From assembly GCF_021026295.1 (NCBI RefSeq), contig NZ_JAJNDA010000006.1, positions 124,001 through 188,000 on the forward strand: 64,000 bases of DNA. The letters are read 5' to 3'. The stretch comes from Actinomycetospora soli. Its GTDB lineage: Bacteria > Actinomycetota > Actinomycetes > Mycobacteriales > Pseudonocardiaceae. Of this stretch, positions 6,525 to 14,237 are shown piece after piece. Below the pieces are notes generated by a model that worked only from the letters and a program-made list of their open reading frames with translations, did no database searches and was not told where the DNA came from. The position numbers were made by a program, and so were the translations under genes. Each line of letters starts with the position of its first letter. Position 1 is the stretch's first letter.

Positions 6525-9035
6525 ATGACGTGGGAGGACCGCCTGCGGCGTGCCGACCGGGCGGCTGCGGCAGGGCTCCCCGATCGGCGACGACGTCACC
6601 TGCGCGCTGCAGCCCGGCGAGCCGCGGTCTGCCGACGCTTCGACGTTGCCGCGCAGGTGTGGCACAACCTCGGGCTGGAGCTCCACCGCGAGGGTGACGC
6701 GGCGTCCGCTACGGCGGCGCTCGTCGAAGCCCTGGCGGCGGCCGAACTCGAGGGCGACCAGCTCCTCCTGGCGCGGGTGTGGAACACCTCCGGGCTGATC
6801 GCCCGCGACGCGGACGACCTCGGGGAGGCCGAGGACCGCCATGCACGCGCCATCGACCTGACCCGCGGTTTGACCGGTGGCGAGGCCGTCGAGACGCACC
6901 TGCGCGCCCGGCTCGACCACGCCGTCGTCCGGAAGGATCGTGGGTTCCTGCACGAAGCGCGCGCTGCGCTCGACGAGGTCCACCTCGCCTGCACCGACCG
7001 CGACCTCCACGACCTCCGCGGACACGCCCTCATCGCCCTCGGGCTCGTCCACGAACTCCTCCATCGACCAGGTCGCGCGCGGGCCGCCTACGAGGAGGCA
7101 TCGGACGCCTTCCGGACGAGCGGCGCCGAACACCTCAGCGCGGTCCCGCTCCACAACCTCGGCCTGCTCCACCTCGCGGCCGACGAGCTCGACGAGGCAC
7201 GCGGACGCCTGGCCGAAGCCCTCGCCCTCAACCAGGAGCTCGGCCTCATCGAGGCAGCCGCGGTCGATCTCGGTGCCCTCGCGGTGGTCGAGCGCGCAGC
7301 CGGGAGCGACCAGGAGGCGCGACGACTGTACAAGGAGGCCCTGCCCGTCCTCCTGGAGGCGCGGGACGCGCGGGAGGCCGCGAAGTGCGCCGGCGAGTTG
7401 GCGGAGCTCGAGCGTGACATGGGCGATGTCGAGACGGCGATCGCGTGCCTGGAGCCGGCCGTCGACCTCGCCGCGGCGGTCGGGGAGGTCCGGTCGCACC
7501 ACGAACTGGCGCGTCTTCGCGGTGACCTGCTCGCCGGTGCGAACCGGCTCGACGCAGCCGAGGCGGAGTACGAGGACGCCCTGAGGCTCAGCGACGAGCT
7601 GCGCGCCGGGCTGGACGACGAGGCCGACGCCCTCGCCTACTTCGACGACGACCACGACGACCTCCACGAGCGGCTGATCCGCCTGGCGGTCCTCCGAGGG
7701 GACGCCCGGACGGCGCTCGAACGGATCGAGCGCGCGCGAGCGCCCGAACTGCGCCGTCGACTGGGACGGCGTCCGCAGGACGGGCCGGCGCCCCCGCAGG
7801 CGCCGCTGACGCTCGACCAGGCCCTCCAGCTGCCCGCGCTGCGAAACGGGGCAGCGCTCGTCGAGCTCTACCTCGGCCCCACCGCGCTCTACCTCGGGGT
7901 GGCGAGAGCGGGCGAGGAACCGCGCCTGGAGCTGGTCGAGATGGACCGTGCGGCCCTCCGTGGGGCCGTCGACGCCGCGCTCACCGCACTGGACGCCGAC
8001 CAGGACCGCGCCGAACTGCCGCAGGGAGGGCCCCTGGCCACCCTCGCCGTTGTCCTCCGTCGGGTGCTCCGGTCGGACGAGAAGGTGTGGCTCGTGCCGC
8101 ACGACTGCCTGCACCGGCTGCCGCTCGGTCTCCTCGGTCGGCCCGACCTGGACGCGCTCACCATCACGACCCTCCCGAGCCGGACCGCACTGCAGGTGAC
8201 GACTGTTCCCCCGGCCGGCGCCCCGCCGGTCCTCGTCTGCCCCGCGTCGCGAGCGGCCCCGGTCCTCCTGGCCGCTGCGCACCGGCGGTCCGTGACGTCT
8301 CGCTGGCCCGGGTGCGACGTACTGTCACCCGCGACGCGCGCGACCGTCGTGGGCCGATTGACGGCCATCCCTCCGCAGCTGCTCTACGTCGCCGCACACG
8401 GCCGTTCCGACCCGGAACGTCCCTTCGCCGGGGGTGTCCTGCTCGACGACGGCCTGCTTCGTGTCCGCGACGTCCTCCCGCTGGGGCTCCGGGGGACGGT
8501 CGTATGCCTGGTCGCCTGCAGCTCGGGACCGGGCGTCGCCCGGCCCGGCGACGAGCTCCTCGGGATGTCGCGGGCCCTGCTCGCCGCAGGAGCCCGGGCG
8601 GCCGTGGTCGCGCTCTGGTCGGTCCCCGAGCTCGCGACGTGGCTGCTCTTCGACACCTTCCTCCGCGGCGACCTGGACGCGGGCGGCCTGCATCGGGCCC
8701 AGTCTGCACTCCGGAGGTGCAGCGTGGACGAAGCGACGGATCGTGTCATCGCAGTCCGGGATGGCTGGCCCGCCTCGTCCCCGGAGACGCATGCGGTGAT
8801 GCTGGAGGAGGCCGCGATGCGGCTCGGCGCCGGGGACCGGGACGGGGCCGCACTGCTCTACGACCGCGTCGCCGACGAGGCGGAGGGCCCCCTTGCGGAA
8901 CGGGCGCGACGAGGTCGGCGCGCAGCGGGTCTGGCGGGTCACGGCATCGACCGGCAGGCTCCCTTCGCCCACCCGTGGTTCTGGGCGGGCTTCGTGATGG
9001 TCGGTGACGGTGCGCTGAGGAGCCTGGATGGCTGA
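6525..9035 (+). CDS. TPR-CHAT protease-like protein (first of the operon)
   Basis: An 836-residue cytoplasmic-looking protein. Residues 1 to about 400 are Ala/Glu/Leu-rich helical repeats of tetratricopeptide type (e.g. LELHREGDAASATAALVEALAAAEL, shown in part: AASATAALVEALAAAEL). The C-terminal domain is a CHAT caspase-like peptidase with the dyad His625 (LYVAAHGRS) and Cys665 (LVACSSGPG) intact, followed by LLAAGARAAVVALWSVPE, the strand-helix unit typical of the fold. CHAT-TPR proteins act as proteases triggered by a bound partner in several immune-like systems. A final 100-residue helical tail follows the CHAT domain. It overlaps the next gene by eight bases. No strong ribosome site precedes the ATG. 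Confidence 0.85.
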   Translation: MTWEDRLRRADRAAAAGLPDRRRRHLRAAARRAAVCRRFDVAAQVWHNLGLELHREGDAASATAALVEALAAAELEGDQLLLARVWNTSGLIARDADDLGEAEDRHARAIDLTRGLTGGEAVETHLRARLDHAVVRKDRGFLHEARAALDEVHLACTDRDLHDLRGHALIALGLVHELLHRPGRARAAYEEASDAFRTSGAEHLSAVPLHNLGLLHLAADELDEARGRLAEALALNQELGLIEAAAVDLGALAVVERAAGSDQEARRLYKEALPVLLEARDAREAAKCAGELAELERDMGDVETAIACLEPAVDLAAAVGEVRSHHELARLRGDLLAGANRLDAAEAEYEDALRLSDELRAGLDDEADALAYFDDDHDDLHERLIRLAVLRGDARTALERIERARAPELRRRLGRRPQDGPAPPQAPLTLDQALQLPALRNGAALVELYLGPTALYLGVARAGEEPRLELVEMDRAALRGAVDAALTALDADQDRAELPQGGPLATLAVVLRRVLRSDEKVWLVPHDCLHRLPLGLLGRPDLDALTITTLPSRTALQVTTVPPAGAPPVLVCPASRAAPVLLAAAHRRSVTSRWPGCDVLSPATRATVVGRLTAIPPQLLYVAAHGRSDPERPFAGGVLLDDGLLRVRDVLPLGLRGTVVCLVACSSGPGVARPGDELLGMSRALLAAGARAAVVALWSVPELATWLLFDTFLRGDLDAGGLHRAQSALRRCSVDEATDRVIAVRDGWPASSPETHAVMLEEAAMRLGAGDRDGAALLYDRVADEAEGPLAERARRGRRAAGLAGHGIDRQAPFAHPWFWAGFVMVGDGALRSLDG

Positions 9036-9462
9036 GATGACGTTCCGCGCTCTGATGCGCCATCGCTCGGAGGTCGCTGATCTCCCGGCCTCCGGCGTCA
9101 CCGTGGACGCCGACGTGCTGGTGCGGGAATGGTGGGAGCAGGACGAACAGGCGGTGAACACTCTGGAGTCCGGCACCCCGCTCCTCGTGCGCGACGGGGC
9201 CCACATCGTCGGCATGGTGTTCGTGGACGCCGTACGCGCAGTGCTCGTCGGGGACGACGAGCGCGCGTTGCGGGGCACGCTGGACGTCCATCACGTCGAC
9301 CCGGAGCTGCCCGGCCTCCCCGAGGCGGACGACGGCGAGGGTGTCCTGCTCCGGTGCCGGACGTGTGGCACGACGAACCGGCGGGCCGACGGCTTCCCGC
9401 CCTACGGAACGTGCGGGAACACCGCGGACGGACCTCACCCGCTCGTCCCCGTCCGAGGATGA
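9028..9462 (+). CDS. small protein with CBS-like segment and C-terminal zinc ribbon
   Basis: A 144-residue protein whose ATG overlaps the CHAT gene's end. Residues about 20-75 (SGTPLLVRDGAHIVGMVFVDAVRAVL) resemble one half of a CBS motif. The C-terminus has CRTCGTTN and later YGTCGN, an arrangement suited to a zinc ribbon. There is no signal peptide or TM helix. I do not recognise a named family. As the second gene of a coupled four-gene operon it is a plausible adaptor or regulator of the CHAT proteins; that is inference from position. Confidence 0.7.
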   Translation: MAEMTFRALMRHRSEVADLPASGVTVDADVLVREWWEQDEQAVNTLESGTPLLVRDGAHIVGMVFVDAVRAVLVGDDERALRGTLDVHHVDPELPGLPEADDGEGVLLRCRTCGTTNRRADGFPPYGTCGNTADGPHPLVPVRG

Positions 9463-11033
9463 ACGGACTGATCGAGGCCGCCGGGGCGCTCCTCGACCCG
9501 AGACGGCTGAGCGCGGCGTGGCTGCCCGTCGTGGGGTTCCTGCTCGGCCTGCTCGCGATCGTCATCGGTGCCCTCGGGGCGGTGGACAGCCTGTCGACCT
9601 GGAGCGCCCTGGGCGGCGCAGGCCAGGTGCTCGTCGTGGCCGGATTCCTGGTGTCCAGCGTGATCGTCGCGGCCGTCCTGGACGCCCGTCGGATCTCCTT
9701 CACCCGCATGCTCGAGGGGTATCTGCCCCGGCGACTCGAGCCGCTCGCTGTCCGTCTCCGTCGTCGACACGAGACCCTTCGCGCGGCGCTGCCCCCGGTC
9801 GAGCGTCGCCGCCGCTATCCACGCGGCGAGGTCCGCGCGACCCGCATCGGGAACACGATCGCGGCCGCCGAGGAACACGGCGCCCGGTACGGCATCGACA
9901 CGGTGGCGGCCTGGCCACGGCTCTACCCCACCCTGCCCGAACCCTTCCTGGCGGCCTTCGGTGCCGCCGCGGGGTCGCTGCACACGATGTCGACCCTCTG
10001 TGTGCTCGGCGGGACATTCGCGACGCTGGGCGGGCTCGTCGCCGTCATGCTCCTGCCGTGGTGGGGCACTCTCCTCTGCGTCACCGCCGGAGGAATGGTT
10101 GCCGTTGCGGCCTACCAGGGTGCTGCGCGCGCCGCGCTCCCCTACGCGGCGCTGATCCGCAGCGCCTACGACGTGCACCGGTGGGCGCTGCTCTCCGCGA
10201 TGGGATTGCGCCTCCCGACGAGCTTCGAGGCCGAGTTCGCGCAGTGGACGCAGCTCAAGAAGCTCTGGGAGCTCGGTCTGCCCGACTCGGGCGGCAGCAT
10301 CGCAATGCGCTACCCGCTGCCCGCCGGGGTGACCACGGAGCCGTCCGCACCCGAGACGTCCGTAGGGCTCGGTGACGGCATCCCGACGGTCGAGGCCGAC
10401 GCAGAGTCCTCGGGGCCGCCCCGGGAAGGGACGTCGGAACGCGGTCCGCGCGTCCGGATCGCCCTGCTGGCGCTCGCCCTCGTCGTCACCGCGCTGCTGG
10501 TGGGAATGACGGCCGTGCGAGGGAAGCTGGTCACGGTGATCCCCGACCACGGCAACGAACTGCGTGCGTCCACGGACCTTCCCGCTTACCGCTCGTTGAC
10601 CTGCACCGACGTTCTCGACGGTGGCGGCCCACCCAGGCCGGGAGACGTCGTCGGCCGCTACCCGCTCGAGACCCTTCGCCGCGGGGACCCGATCCGCCGC
10701 GACCGGCTCGGGCCGGCCGTGGGCCCGTTGGGTGGCCGCCTCGTCACGACGCTCTCGACCTCCACCACCACGGCGCAGCGCGCGATCGCGAGGGGCACGA
10801 TGGTGTCGGTGGTGCTGGTCCCTCCCGCTTCGCCGTCGGGTCCGGCGCCCGCTGTTCTCGTGCCGGATCTCCTGGTCCTGGACGTGCTCGGCACAGCCCC
10901 GGCCGCCGTGGTGGTTGCCGCGCCTCCCGAACGCCTGGCAGCGCTGCAACGGCCGGGAACCCTCACGATCCTCCTGGATCCGACCGTTACCGTCCCGCCG
11001 TCGGCGCCCGCGAATCCGGCCCGGTGCCCATGA
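9459..11033 (+). CDS. five-TM membrane protein with exported SAF-like domain
   Basis: A 524-residue protein, ATG overlapping the previous stop. Two membrane helices near the N-terminus (about 18-38 and 48-68), a cytoplasmic basic segment, two more helices around 180-235, a cytoplasmic linker, a fifth helix near 330-352, then an exported C-terminal domain with a SAF-like pattern (PGDVVGRYPLETLRRGDPIRRDRL, shown in part: GDVVGRYPLETLRRGDPI). SAF domains bind sugars or peptides. In an operon otherwise made of CHAT proteases it could be the membrane sensor or the membrane target. No homologous named family recognised. Confidence 0.75.
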   Translation: MNGLIEAAGALLDPRRLSAAWLPVVGFLLGLLAIVIGALGAVDSLSTWSALGGAGQVLVVAGFLVSSVIVAAVLDARRISFTRMLEGYLPRRLEPLAVRLRRRHETLRAALPPVERRRRYPRGEVRATRIGNTIAAAEEHGARYGIDTVAAWPRLYPTLPEPFLAAFGAAAGSLHTMSTLCVLGGTFATLGGLVAVMLLPWWGTLLCVTAGGMVAVAAYQGAARAALPYAALIRSAYDVHRWALLSAMGLRLPTSFEAEFAQWTQLKKLWELGLPDSGGSIAMRYPLPAGVTTEPSAPETSVGLGDGIPTVEADAESSGPPREGTSERGPRVRIALLALALVVTALLVGMTAVRGKLVTVIPDHGNELRASTDLPAYRSLTCTDVLDGGGPPRPGDVVGRYPLETLRRGDPIRRDRLGPAVGPLGGRLVTTLSTSTTTAQRAIARGTMVSVVLVPPASPSGPAPAVLVPDLLVLDVLGTAPAAVVVAAPPERLAALQRPGTLTILLDPTVTVPPSAPANPARCP

Positions 11034-13825
11034 GCTCCGCCCACGAGGCGCAACTCGGGTCCATCCTGTTCGAGTGGCAGGCGGCCTATCTGGAGGCGCA
11101 TCGAAGCGGTGAGGAAGGCGCGCTCCGCGCCTGCGCGGTCGTCGCCCGACGGCTCCTCGCCTGTCGTTTCGACGACCGGGACGAGGGTGGCTTCGCTGCA
11201 CTTTGTGCGGCCGTGACCTTCTCCGACCTCGCCGAGCTCGGCGATCCCGCCGCCCGCGACGAGGACATTCGGGCGGCACGGGAAGCCGTCCGGCGCAGCA
11301 CTCCCCACGGCGATCACCGGGTCGACGCGCTCACGCATCTCGCCGAGGCGCTGCTCGAGCGATACCGGGCGACACGCTCCCGCGAGGACCTCGACGAACT
11401 CATCGTGGTCAACCACCAGCTCCTCACAGCGTGCCCGGAGGACGACCACGAGAGGCGCCGGACCATCCATGGCGTCCTCGGCGAGAGCCACCAGGAGCGC
11501 GCCGAGCTCGCCGATTCCTCTGCCGACCTCGAGGCGACGATCCGGCATCACCGCCTCGGGTTGGAATGCACGCCGGCCGACCACGACGAGTACCCGCGAG
11601 CAGTGATCCTCCTGGCGTCAGCTCTGGTCGATCGCGGGGTCGACTCCGGAAGCCTTCCGCATCTGCGCGAAGCGGTCTCGCTCTGCGAGCGGCTCGCCCT
11701 CCTCGACCTGCCGGCCGAGGAGTCCTACCTGCGTCACCGCGTGACGGGCAGGGCTCTCCAGGCGCTCTCCTTCGAGATCGACGACGACACTCTGACCGAG
11801 CGGGCTCTGCAGCACCACCGCGCGGCCGTCCGGCTCGCTCCGCACGCGGAGCGGGACCCGGACGAGCCGGCCGTGCTGCTCGCGTCGGCGTTGATCGACG
11901 CCTACGGCCGCCTGCTCCCCGACCACCCGGACCTGGACCACGGACGCCCCGTCGACGCCCAGGTCGCGGCGCTGGTCCCTCGACGAGCACGTGACCGGCT
12001 CGACGAGTCGATCGCCGTGTGCACCGGCCTGGTCGCCGGCGACCCCGAACCGGATGTCGTGGCGGTGGCCCGTACCACCCTCGCCGACGGTCTGCGGCAC
12101 CGCTTCATCCTCGACGGCGACCCCTCCGACCTCGAGGAGGCGCTGCATCAGGCTAAGGCCGCCGTGGCGGTCGAGGGCATCGACGCGGCCTGGCTCGCCG
12201 GCCCGCGGTCGACATGGGCCTCGTGCCTGCGGTCCCGCTTCGCGACGGACGGCGACCGCGAGGCCGCCGAGGACGCCTGCGAGCTCTGGCAACTCCTCGT
12301 CACGGACCCAGCTTTCGAGCTGGAGGGCCAGCTGCTCTGTGCGGTGTCCGGGCTCGACACCGCGCTCTCCGCCGGTCTCGACCCGGGCCTCGCTCTCGAG
12401 GCTGCCGAGTCGGCGATCGACCGCCTCACCCGCCTGGCCGGCCCCGGTACCGCACGGGACGATGCGGAGCGACGTCTGGGGCGCTGGACGCAGGTCGCTG
12501 CCCAGGCCGCAGAGGCGGCATTGCGCGCCAACCGACCCGAGCGCGCACTCGAGCTCGTCGAGCAGGGGCGAGCCGTGTTGTGGAACGCCCAGCTCGACAT
12601 CCAGAGCGACGTGGAGGACGTTCGACGCCTCCGGCCGGACCTCGCCGTCGAACTCGAGGAACGCCGCACCGAACTCGCCGCACTCTCGGGCGGGACCACC
12701 TCCGAGACCGACTCCGCCACGGCCGAGGCGCGCATGGTGGCCGGCAGACGGCTCGACGAGGTCGTCGCGCAGACACGCGAAGCGGGCTTCTCGACCGTGA
12801 CGTCCCCACCGTCCGAGGGCGAGCTCCGCGCGCACGCATGGCGCGGACCGGTCGCGGTGCTCACGACCACGGAAAGCGGCGGGCGTGCTCTCCTGATCCG
12901 GTCGGACGCGATCGACGTTGTCGACCTACCGGAGTTGGTGTTCAGCGAGACCGTGGCGCGCACGAACGGCTACACCGCCGCCCTCTACCGCGAGGGCGAG
13001 CCCGACGAGGCGGCGCTGAGGGCCACTCACGCGTGGCTGTGGCGGGCCGCCGCCCGACCGGTTCTCGACCGTCTCGGTCCGGGGACGGACCGCGTCTGGT
13101 GGTGCCCGACCGGACCCCTGACCTTGCTGCCGCTGCACGCCGCAGGAGACGTCGACGGTTCCGTGTCGACAAGGATCGTGTCCTCCTACACCGCGACCGT
13201 CCGCTCGTTGTCCCGCACTGATCGGACGCCTCCGTCACGGCAGGAGGCGCTCTTCGTGGGCATGCACCGGACACCAGGGCATCCCGACCTGGCGGGAGTC
13301 GCGGACGAGCGCGCGAGCTTGCAGGCAGTCCTCGGGGTCGACGCGGTGACTGTGATCGAGGACGAGGGCGCCGACCTGGCGACCGTCGCGGCCGCCTGGA
13401 GTCACCACGACGTCGTCCACTTCAGCGGCCATGGAGTGCAGGACGGCGAGTCCCCGTCGGAAGGCGGCCTGGTCCTTCACGACGGTGTCCTCACGGTGGC
13501 ACGGTTGGCTGATCTACCCTCGGGGTGCGGACGGCTCGCAGTGCTCTCGGCCTGCCAGAGCGCCACGGGCGGGACGGTCAACGCGGACGAGGCGATCGCC
13601 GTGGCGAGCGCACTGCAGTACGGCGGCTGGGACTCGGTGGTCGGTACGTTGTGGCCCGTTCGCGACGACGTCGCCGCGGCCGTCAGCCGATCGATCCACC
13701 GGGACGTACTCGGCGCGCGAGGCGACCCTCCCCATCTCGCCATGCACCACGCCGTCCGTCGTCAGCGTGCCCTTCACCCCGACCGACCGAGCCTCTGGGC
13801 GCCCTTCGTCCACGTCGGTACCTGA
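11030..13825 (+). CDS. TPR-CHAT protease-like protein (last of the operon)
   Basis: A 931-residue protein. A GTG two codons upstream (11024) is possible, but the ATG at 11030 overlaps the previous stop in the same ATGA arrangement as its neighbours. Residues 1 to about 560 are helical repeats of TPR type. The C-terminal CHAT domain is canonical: His801 in VVHFSGHGVQ, Cys842 in VLSACQSATGG, then ASALQYGGWDSVVGTLWPV and the terminal SLWAPFVHVGT. It is only distantly like the first CHAT protein of the operon, so the two are unlikely to be recent duplicates and may have different substrates. Sortase remnant sequence starts within four bases after the stop. Confidence 0.88.
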   Translation: MSSAHEAQLGSILFEWQAAYLEAHRSGEEGALRACAVVARRLLACRFDDRDEGGFAALCAAVTFSDLAELGDPAARDEDIRAAREAVRRSTPHGDHRVDALTHLAEALLERYRATRSREDLDELIVVNHQLLTACPEDDHERRRTIHGVLGESHQERAELADSSADLEATIRHHRLGLECTPADHDEYPRAVILLASALVDRGVDSGSLPHLREAVSLCERLALLDLPAEESYLRHRVTGRALQALSFEIDDDTLTERALQHHRAAVRLAPHAERDPDEPAVLLASALIDAYGRLLPDHPDLDHGRPVDAQVAALVPRRARDRLDESIAVCTGLVAGDPEPDVVAVARTTLADGLRHRFILDGDPSDLEEALHQAKAAVAVEGIDAAWLAGPRSTWASCLRSRFATDGDREAAEDACELWQLLVTDPAFELEGQLLCAVSGLDTALSAGLDPGLALEAAESAIDRLTRLAGPGTARDDAERRLGRWTQVAAQAAEAALRANRPERALELVEQGRAVLWNAQLDIQSDVEDVRRLRPDLAVELEERRTELAALSGGTTSETDSATAEARMVAGRRLDEVVAQTREAGFSTVTSPPSEGELRAHAWRGPVAVLTTTESGGRALLIRSDAIDVVDLPELVFSETVARTNGYTAALYREGEPDEAALRATHAWLWRAAARPVLDRLGPGTDRVWWCPTGPLTLLPLHAAGDVDGSVSTRIVSSYTATVRSLSRTDRTPPSRQEALFVGMHRTPGHPDLAGVADERASLQAVLGVDAVTVIEDEGADLATVAAAWSHHDVVHFSGHGVQDGESPSEGGLVLHDGVLTVARLADLPSGCGRLAVLSACQSATGGTVNADEAIAVASALQYGGWDSVVGTLWPVRDDVAAAVSRSIHRDVLGARGDPPHLAMHHAVRRQRALHPDRPSLWAPFVHVGT

Positions 13826-13828
13826 ACT

Positions 13829-14166
13829 CCGGACGGTCGCCGATCGGTCTCCAGGACCCCGGCCCTGCCATCATCCTCGGGCACGTCAACGGCGGCGCGA
13901 CATCGGGGATCTTCTCCCGACTCGCGCAGGTGAAGGCCGGGGACGAGGTCGACGTCCGGCGGTCCGACGGGTCCACGGCCGTGTTCCGGGTGCGCGAGGT
14001 AACACACGCAGCCAAGGAGAACTTCCCCACGGCGAAGGTCTACTCCGACACCCCGAACGCCCAGCTGCGACTCATCACGTGCGGCGGTGTCCTCGACCGC
14101 ACCGCCCGGTCCTACCTCGACAACGTGATCGTGTACGCCGATTTGGCCGGAACGCGCTCGGCCTGA
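13829..14166 (+). pseudogene. sortase 3' remnant
   Basis: From 13855 the sequence matches sortase codons 82-184 without a gap and keeps the codons for His, Cys and Arg of the active site (LGHVNGG, LITCGG, LDRTAR). A further 13-base match (13829-13841 with 4509-4521) lies in line upstream, implying an internal 47-base deletion that breaks the frame. The signal peptide and first strands are missing and no start codon with a ribosome site is seen. Of 103 codons 22 differ silently and 10 change the residue, so the copy diverged as a working gene before it was truncated. Confidence 0.85.
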
Positions 14167-14230
14167 TCGCCGACGGTGCCGGGATAACTGTCGCTGGGTG
14201 CAAGCAGTGACGCATTGCTTGCACCCAGCG
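13855..14230 (+). repeat. 376-bp direct repeat, right copy
   Basis: Partner of 4582-4957. It contains the sortase remnant's 3' part and an unchanged copy of the 39-base hairpin. Homology beyond 14230 stops within a few bases (GGGAGG against AGAGCT), and before 13855 it stops except for the isolated 13-base match. Confidence 0.93.
14192..14230. terminator. strong hairpin, second copy, shared by converging genes
   Basis: Identical to the hairpin at 4919-4957: 15-base perfect stem, 9-base loop. Here it lies between the sortase remnant (and the CHAT operon) on the plus strand and the end of the beta-propeller gene on the minus strand, eight bases before that gene's stop at 14238, so it can serve both directions. 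Confidence 0.8.
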
Positions 14231-14237
14231 AGAGCTA

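Noticed and set aside
13855-14166. Sortase fragment as a working short sortase
   Set aside because: Lacks 81 N-terminal residues, signal and start site, and has an upstream frame-breaking deletion.
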